The notes beneath the pieces were generated by a model. That model saw only the letters and a list, made by a program, of their open reading frames with translations, had not been told where the DNA came from and ran no database searches. Of a DNA stretch of 64,000 bases, positions 60,731-64,000 are shown piece by piece. This DNA is from Letharia columbiana. Taxonomy: Eukaryota; Ascomycota; Lecanoromycetes; Lecanorales; Parmeliaceae. The DNA is taken from positions 306,001 to 370,000 of the forward strand of contig NW_023501054.1 in the NCBI RefSeq assembly GCF_014066305.1, given 5' to 3'. The stretch's first letter is position 1. Each line of letters starts with the position of its first letter. The translations under genes and the position numbers were made by a program.

Positions 60731-60740
60731 AAAAAAAAAA
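60638..60740. repeat. Long A-rich homopolymer tract
   Basis: About 100 bp composed almost only of A, interrupted by a few T. It follows a T-rich stretch from about 60526. It may be a retroelement tail or an assembly-prone low-complexity run. Confidence 0.85.
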
Positions 60741-60875
60741 TATATTATATAATATTTTTAACTTTTTATATCGACCTCCGTATATTAAACTTCAATATTA
60801 TATATTTAAACTTTATAGAGCGTATTTTATATATGAAACGCTATACTTCGCGTATTTTTTAAGTATTATAATCTA

Positions 60876-61308
60876 CTAGGCAGTGAGGTTGGTTCGCTAA
60901 AAACGAATTGCCGGTTACGCTCAAGGCTCCGCGGCTACCCTCTTAGAGCTGATTGCTTAGAGCGGATTCCGTAACTTCAAGTATCGAGTGCTGCTCGGGT
61001 ACTTTACTATCTCGTCACTCGGGTACCGCACCAGGCAAGAAAAGTAATATTCTTCTAGAGCACGGCCTCTCGAGCGTACTCGCTAGAAGTGTAGCTCTAC
61101 GGGCCCAACACCCCATTTTTATCACCCCGAAAAATCGTCGTTTAGGGTGACTTCTACGCGGGGGGTATTATGTAGGGGTGCCCTATTGTGATGCGTGTGG
61201 CTGTTATTAAGGTGTTGCTGGGGGGTGGGATATCGCGATAAGGACAGGGGGGCCTTAGCAGGGTAGGGTCTTGGCAGGGTAGGGCCTCAGGGCCTTGACA
61301 GGGCTTAT
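60876..61308. other. GC-normal island inside the AT-rich block
   Basis: Sequence of ordinary composition between RIP-like blocks. It has GC-rich runs (GACTTCTACGCGGGGGGTAT) and short internal repeats near 61250-61305 (AGCAGGGTAGGGTCTTGGCAG). No gene is supported. Confidence 0.6.
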
Positions 61309-61309
61309 G

Positions 61310-61604
61310 TACAGAGGTCTGCACCGAAAGTCCTGCACCCGCCAAGACTCTTGCGCACAGATCTTTCGGATAACGCCCCACCTAAAGGGCTACCTGGACA
61401 ATACGCCTGGAGTTCTTCGGAATCGCACCTAGCCCTAGCCAGGTTTCGGGGCTTAATACCCCTATCAAGCCAAAAGAAGTATCTAAAGTCCTATCCATGC
61501 GCTGTGAAAAGATATTTCTAGGCTTCCCTCTATAGGGCCGCTTTCCGAAAGTAGGGTTAGGGCTGCACTAGCGCATGTGCAGGACTTTCGGTGGAGACTC
61601 TGTA
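61310..61604. mobile_element. MITE-like element with terminal inverted repeats and TA flanks
   Basis: Left end CAGAGGTCTGCACCGAAAGT (from 61312) is the near-perfect inverted match of the right end (ending 61602, ACTTTCGGTGGAGACTCTG). The inverted repeats span about 27 bp. TA lies immediately outside both ends (61310-61311 and 61603-61604), the target duplication used by Tc1/mariner-type elements. The 291-bp interior has no transposase, so this would be a non-autonomous element. It is not RIP-degraded, in keeping with its short length or a recent insertion. A decayed relative lies at 11111. Confidence 0.75.
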
Positions 61605-61774
61605 CGCCAGGGCCAATTCTTTCGGGGTGAGTCTTACAGTGTAAGGCTGAGGGTATATTCGAGTTGCTCAGGTGGCGGTGGCAATTGGACTCTGGTCGTA
61701 TTCCCGCTAGCTGATATATGCGCAGTTCGGCCCTTGAAGCCCGAGGCTCCCCTAAAAACTCTTCTCGAATAATG

Positions 61775-64000
61775 AATACGAGAGACTAGAAAATAGCTTC
61801 GTCGACGTCTAATAGGATTTATCAATTCATATATACTTTCTTTTTAAATTTTAAAGACTAGACTCGAAAAGAGCTATTTACTAGTAAGTATATTAATATA
61901 TAAATTTAATAGATAAATTTAATAGATAATATTATTAATTAATTTAATTCTCTAATTTAATTAGAAACTTACTATTAAATTTATTAACTTAACTTTATTA
62001 AACTATAGATTATAGATAAATAACGATAAAATTAGAATATCTTAAGAAATTTATAAAGCTTTAAAGTATATAGTATTATTTTATATCGTTTAATTAATAT
62101 ATAAAAAGAATAAGATAGAACTAAGTTTAAATATTTAAAAATTATAGATATAGTTAATTATAAATTTGAGTTCGCTATACTTTTTAATTAGACTATCTAA
62201 GTAAATATTTTTAAAGCTATTTTTAAAAATACTAGCGTAGACTTAATATTATATATATCTATTCTATAGATATATAATTAATAAATATATTTTATTATAG
62301 TATATTTATAAGTTATATTATATTATTTCTTAATAAGTTTAAACTTATAAATTAAGTTTATAAAAAGTAATTAATTTTTAAATCTAATTTCGAGATTAAA
62401 TTCGACTCTCGAAGAGTAAAAATACTTTTATTTAAGATTTACTTAGAACTATAGAATTAAATTTTATAGATTTTAAATTATTAGAAAGCGTTAAATAAGT
62501 TCTATAATTAATTCAAATTATAGTAAAATTTTAATAGAAAAAAAGAAGTTATATTAATAAATAAGTTTTTAAAAAGTTAATTAACTTTAAATTAATTTAG
62601 ATTTAATTAATAAGAAGATAATTTTAATATCTATTATAGTATTTCTATAATAATAATAATTATTATATTAATTATTATTATTATTATTATTATTATAATT
62701 TATAGAATTTTTATTATTTTTATAACTTTTACGATTTTAGAATTTTAGAATTTTTTAGTAAGGGAAATTAATAGATTTAAATCGAGAATAGTATAGAATT
62801 GTTTCGAATTTTATTAAAATTATTACTACTCGACTATTTAAGCTTATATTAAAGAGTATTTTAAATAGAGTAAATAAGTTTTTAATAAGCGATATTAAAG
62901 TTCTTTATCTTTAAATACTTATAAAACTAAATTTAATAATTTTTTATTTATTTAAAAGCTTAAACTACGCTTTATAATTAATAGAAATAATAGAAAAATT
63001 TAATAGATAAAAAAGAGAAGTTATATTAGTAATAAGTTTTTTAAAGAGTTAATTAACTTTAAACTAATTTAGATTTAATTAATAAATGAATTTTAATATC
63101 TATTATAATTTATTTATACTAATTATTTAATTATTATTATTCTTATAACTATTAAAATTTTTACTTATTTTTTTTTTAAATTTATTCGCATTTTACGCTT
63201 TTTTAATAAAAAAAGATTTATGAACTTCGGACTTTTAGAAATAGTTTCTAAAAAATATTAAAATTTAAATATCGCTTCTTAAAGCTTATATTAAAGAGTA
63301 TTTTTAAAGCTTATATAAGTTTCTAATTAGAAAGAATAGTTTATAAACTCTTTATTTTAAAATATTTATAAGTCGTAAATTTAATAATTATTTTTTTAAT
63401 AGAAAAAATTTAATAGAGAACGATTATTCCGTTAATAATAAAAATTCTAATTCTAAAATTAATTAAGAAATCTACTTTTTAAATTATTTATTTAACTTTA
63501 TTAAGTAGATATATAATATTCTTACAATTTAGAATAAATATAATCTTAATTTTAGCTTTTTAGATTATTACGTAATTTTTTTAATTATAGAATCTAATTA
63601 TAGCTTTCTAATAACTTTAAAATTAAAAATTTTAATCTTATAATTCTTTAAATATAAAAATATTAGCTATCTTTAATAGTTACGAAAACTTATATACTCT
63701 ATTCGTAAGAACTTACTCGTTTTAATTAAAAAGCTTAGATCTAGTCAAATTTATAATTAATTTATATATAAGATTTAAGATTTATAATTTTAACTCTATT
63801 CTCTATTCGTATCTATATATATCTCACTCGTTAAAAAATTATAAAATCGTGTAATCTAAAAAAATTAAAAATAGTTTTAAACTAGTAGAAAAAATAATAT
63901 TAAAAAACTATTATATCTTTTAATACTATTAAAACTTTAGAGTTTCTTATAAATTTTAAGTAACGTAAGTAATTTAAAAATAAAATCTTATATTTCTTTA
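61775..64000. repeat. AT-rich, RIP-like block 3, continuing past the window
   Basis: Same composition as blocks 1 and 2. It contains reverse-oriented copies of the 56.3-57.7 kb units (62320-62640 and again near 62900-63250). No gene can be read. Confidence 0.85.
62320..62640. repeat. Right arm of a long-range inverted repeat
   Basis: The reverse-complement partner of 57430-57720. It contains TCTCGAAGAGTAAAAATACT and flanking matches. Confidence 0.8.

Larger units (their letters stand above)
51970..60875. repeat. AT-rich, RIP-like block 2 (about 8.9 kb)
   Basis: A long, nearly gene-free AT-rich block with abundant TA, scarce CA/TG and persistent CG, and stops in all frames. Internal structure includes tandem units of about 190 bp near 56.3-57.7 kb, reverse-oriented relatives near 57.9-58.3 kb, direct copies at 58272 and 59586, and long A- and T-tracts near 57.37 and 60.5-60.74 kb. 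These are remnants of transposons and repeats degraded by RIP. Faint coding-like composition is seen near 53.6-53.8 kb, but no protein can be recovered. Confidence 0.88.

Noticed and set aside
61575..61772. Small open frame at the MITE right end as a gene
   Set aside because: It begins inside the inverted repeat and mirrors an equally open frame on the other strand.

Overview
The window looks like a chromosome segment of a filamentous ascomycete (Pezizomycotina, possibly a dothideomycete). Genes carry short 45-105 bp introns with GTRAGT-like donors and CTRAY branch points. The gene families are typically fungal: a highly reducing polyketide synthase (PKS), an NRPS-like reductase, rhodopsin-domain membrane proteins, CorA-like and Kelch membrane proteins, and secreted proteins. 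Long AT-rich blocks look like sequence mutated by RIP (repeat-induced point mutation). There are no bacterial-type operons, and I saw no rRNA or convincing tRNA. Species cannot be named from this.

Layout. 1-6895 (+) is a large PKS cut by the left edge (KS-AT-DH-psiKR-ER-KR-ACP), with two reading-frame breaks and an in-frame 81-bp repeat in the KS-AT linker. 8.8-10.2 kb (-) is a rhodopsin-domain membrane protein. 12.6-16.9 kb (-) holds a small secreted double-psi beta-barrel protein, a BTB/POZ protein and a secreted or membrane-anchored protein. 18.8-21.9 kb (+) holds two multi-exon secreted proteins of unknown function. 22.8-24.6 kb (+) is a frame-broken CorA-like gene. 25.1-26.2 kb (-) is a three-exon short-chain dehydrogenase. 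29.0-31.1 kb (-) has one clear and one doubtful secreted-protein gene. 31.7-33.2 kb is repeat debris. 33.8-35.8 kb (+) is a Kelch-type membrane protein. 38.8-40.1 kb (-) is a second rhodopsin-domain gene.

The right part is repeat-rich. 41.4-43.65 kb is AT-rich, RIP-like DNA, followed directly by a broken NRPS-like gene (43.8-46.3 kb, remnants of A-carrier-thioester reductase). 47.6-51.9 kb (+/-) has three ordinary genes: an uncharacterised basic protein, a small membrane protein, and an F-box-like protein with a Cys cluster. From about 51.97 kb to the end the DNA is almost gene-free and AT-rich. It is interrupted by one GC-normal island (60.88-61.78 kb) containing a TA-flanked inverted-repeat element (MITE-like).

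How it fits together. The picture is an accessory or subtelomere-like region where secondary-metabolism genes (PKS, NRPS-like) and a CorA-like gene are decaying next to silenced repeats. Most small secreted, membrane and regulatory genes between them keep open, splice-consistent frames. No single intact biosynthetic cluster is evident. The best leads are the PKS linker repeat, the RIP-edge NRPS-like pseudogene, the uncharacterised secreted proteins and the MITE-like element with a second diverged copy at 11.1 kb.
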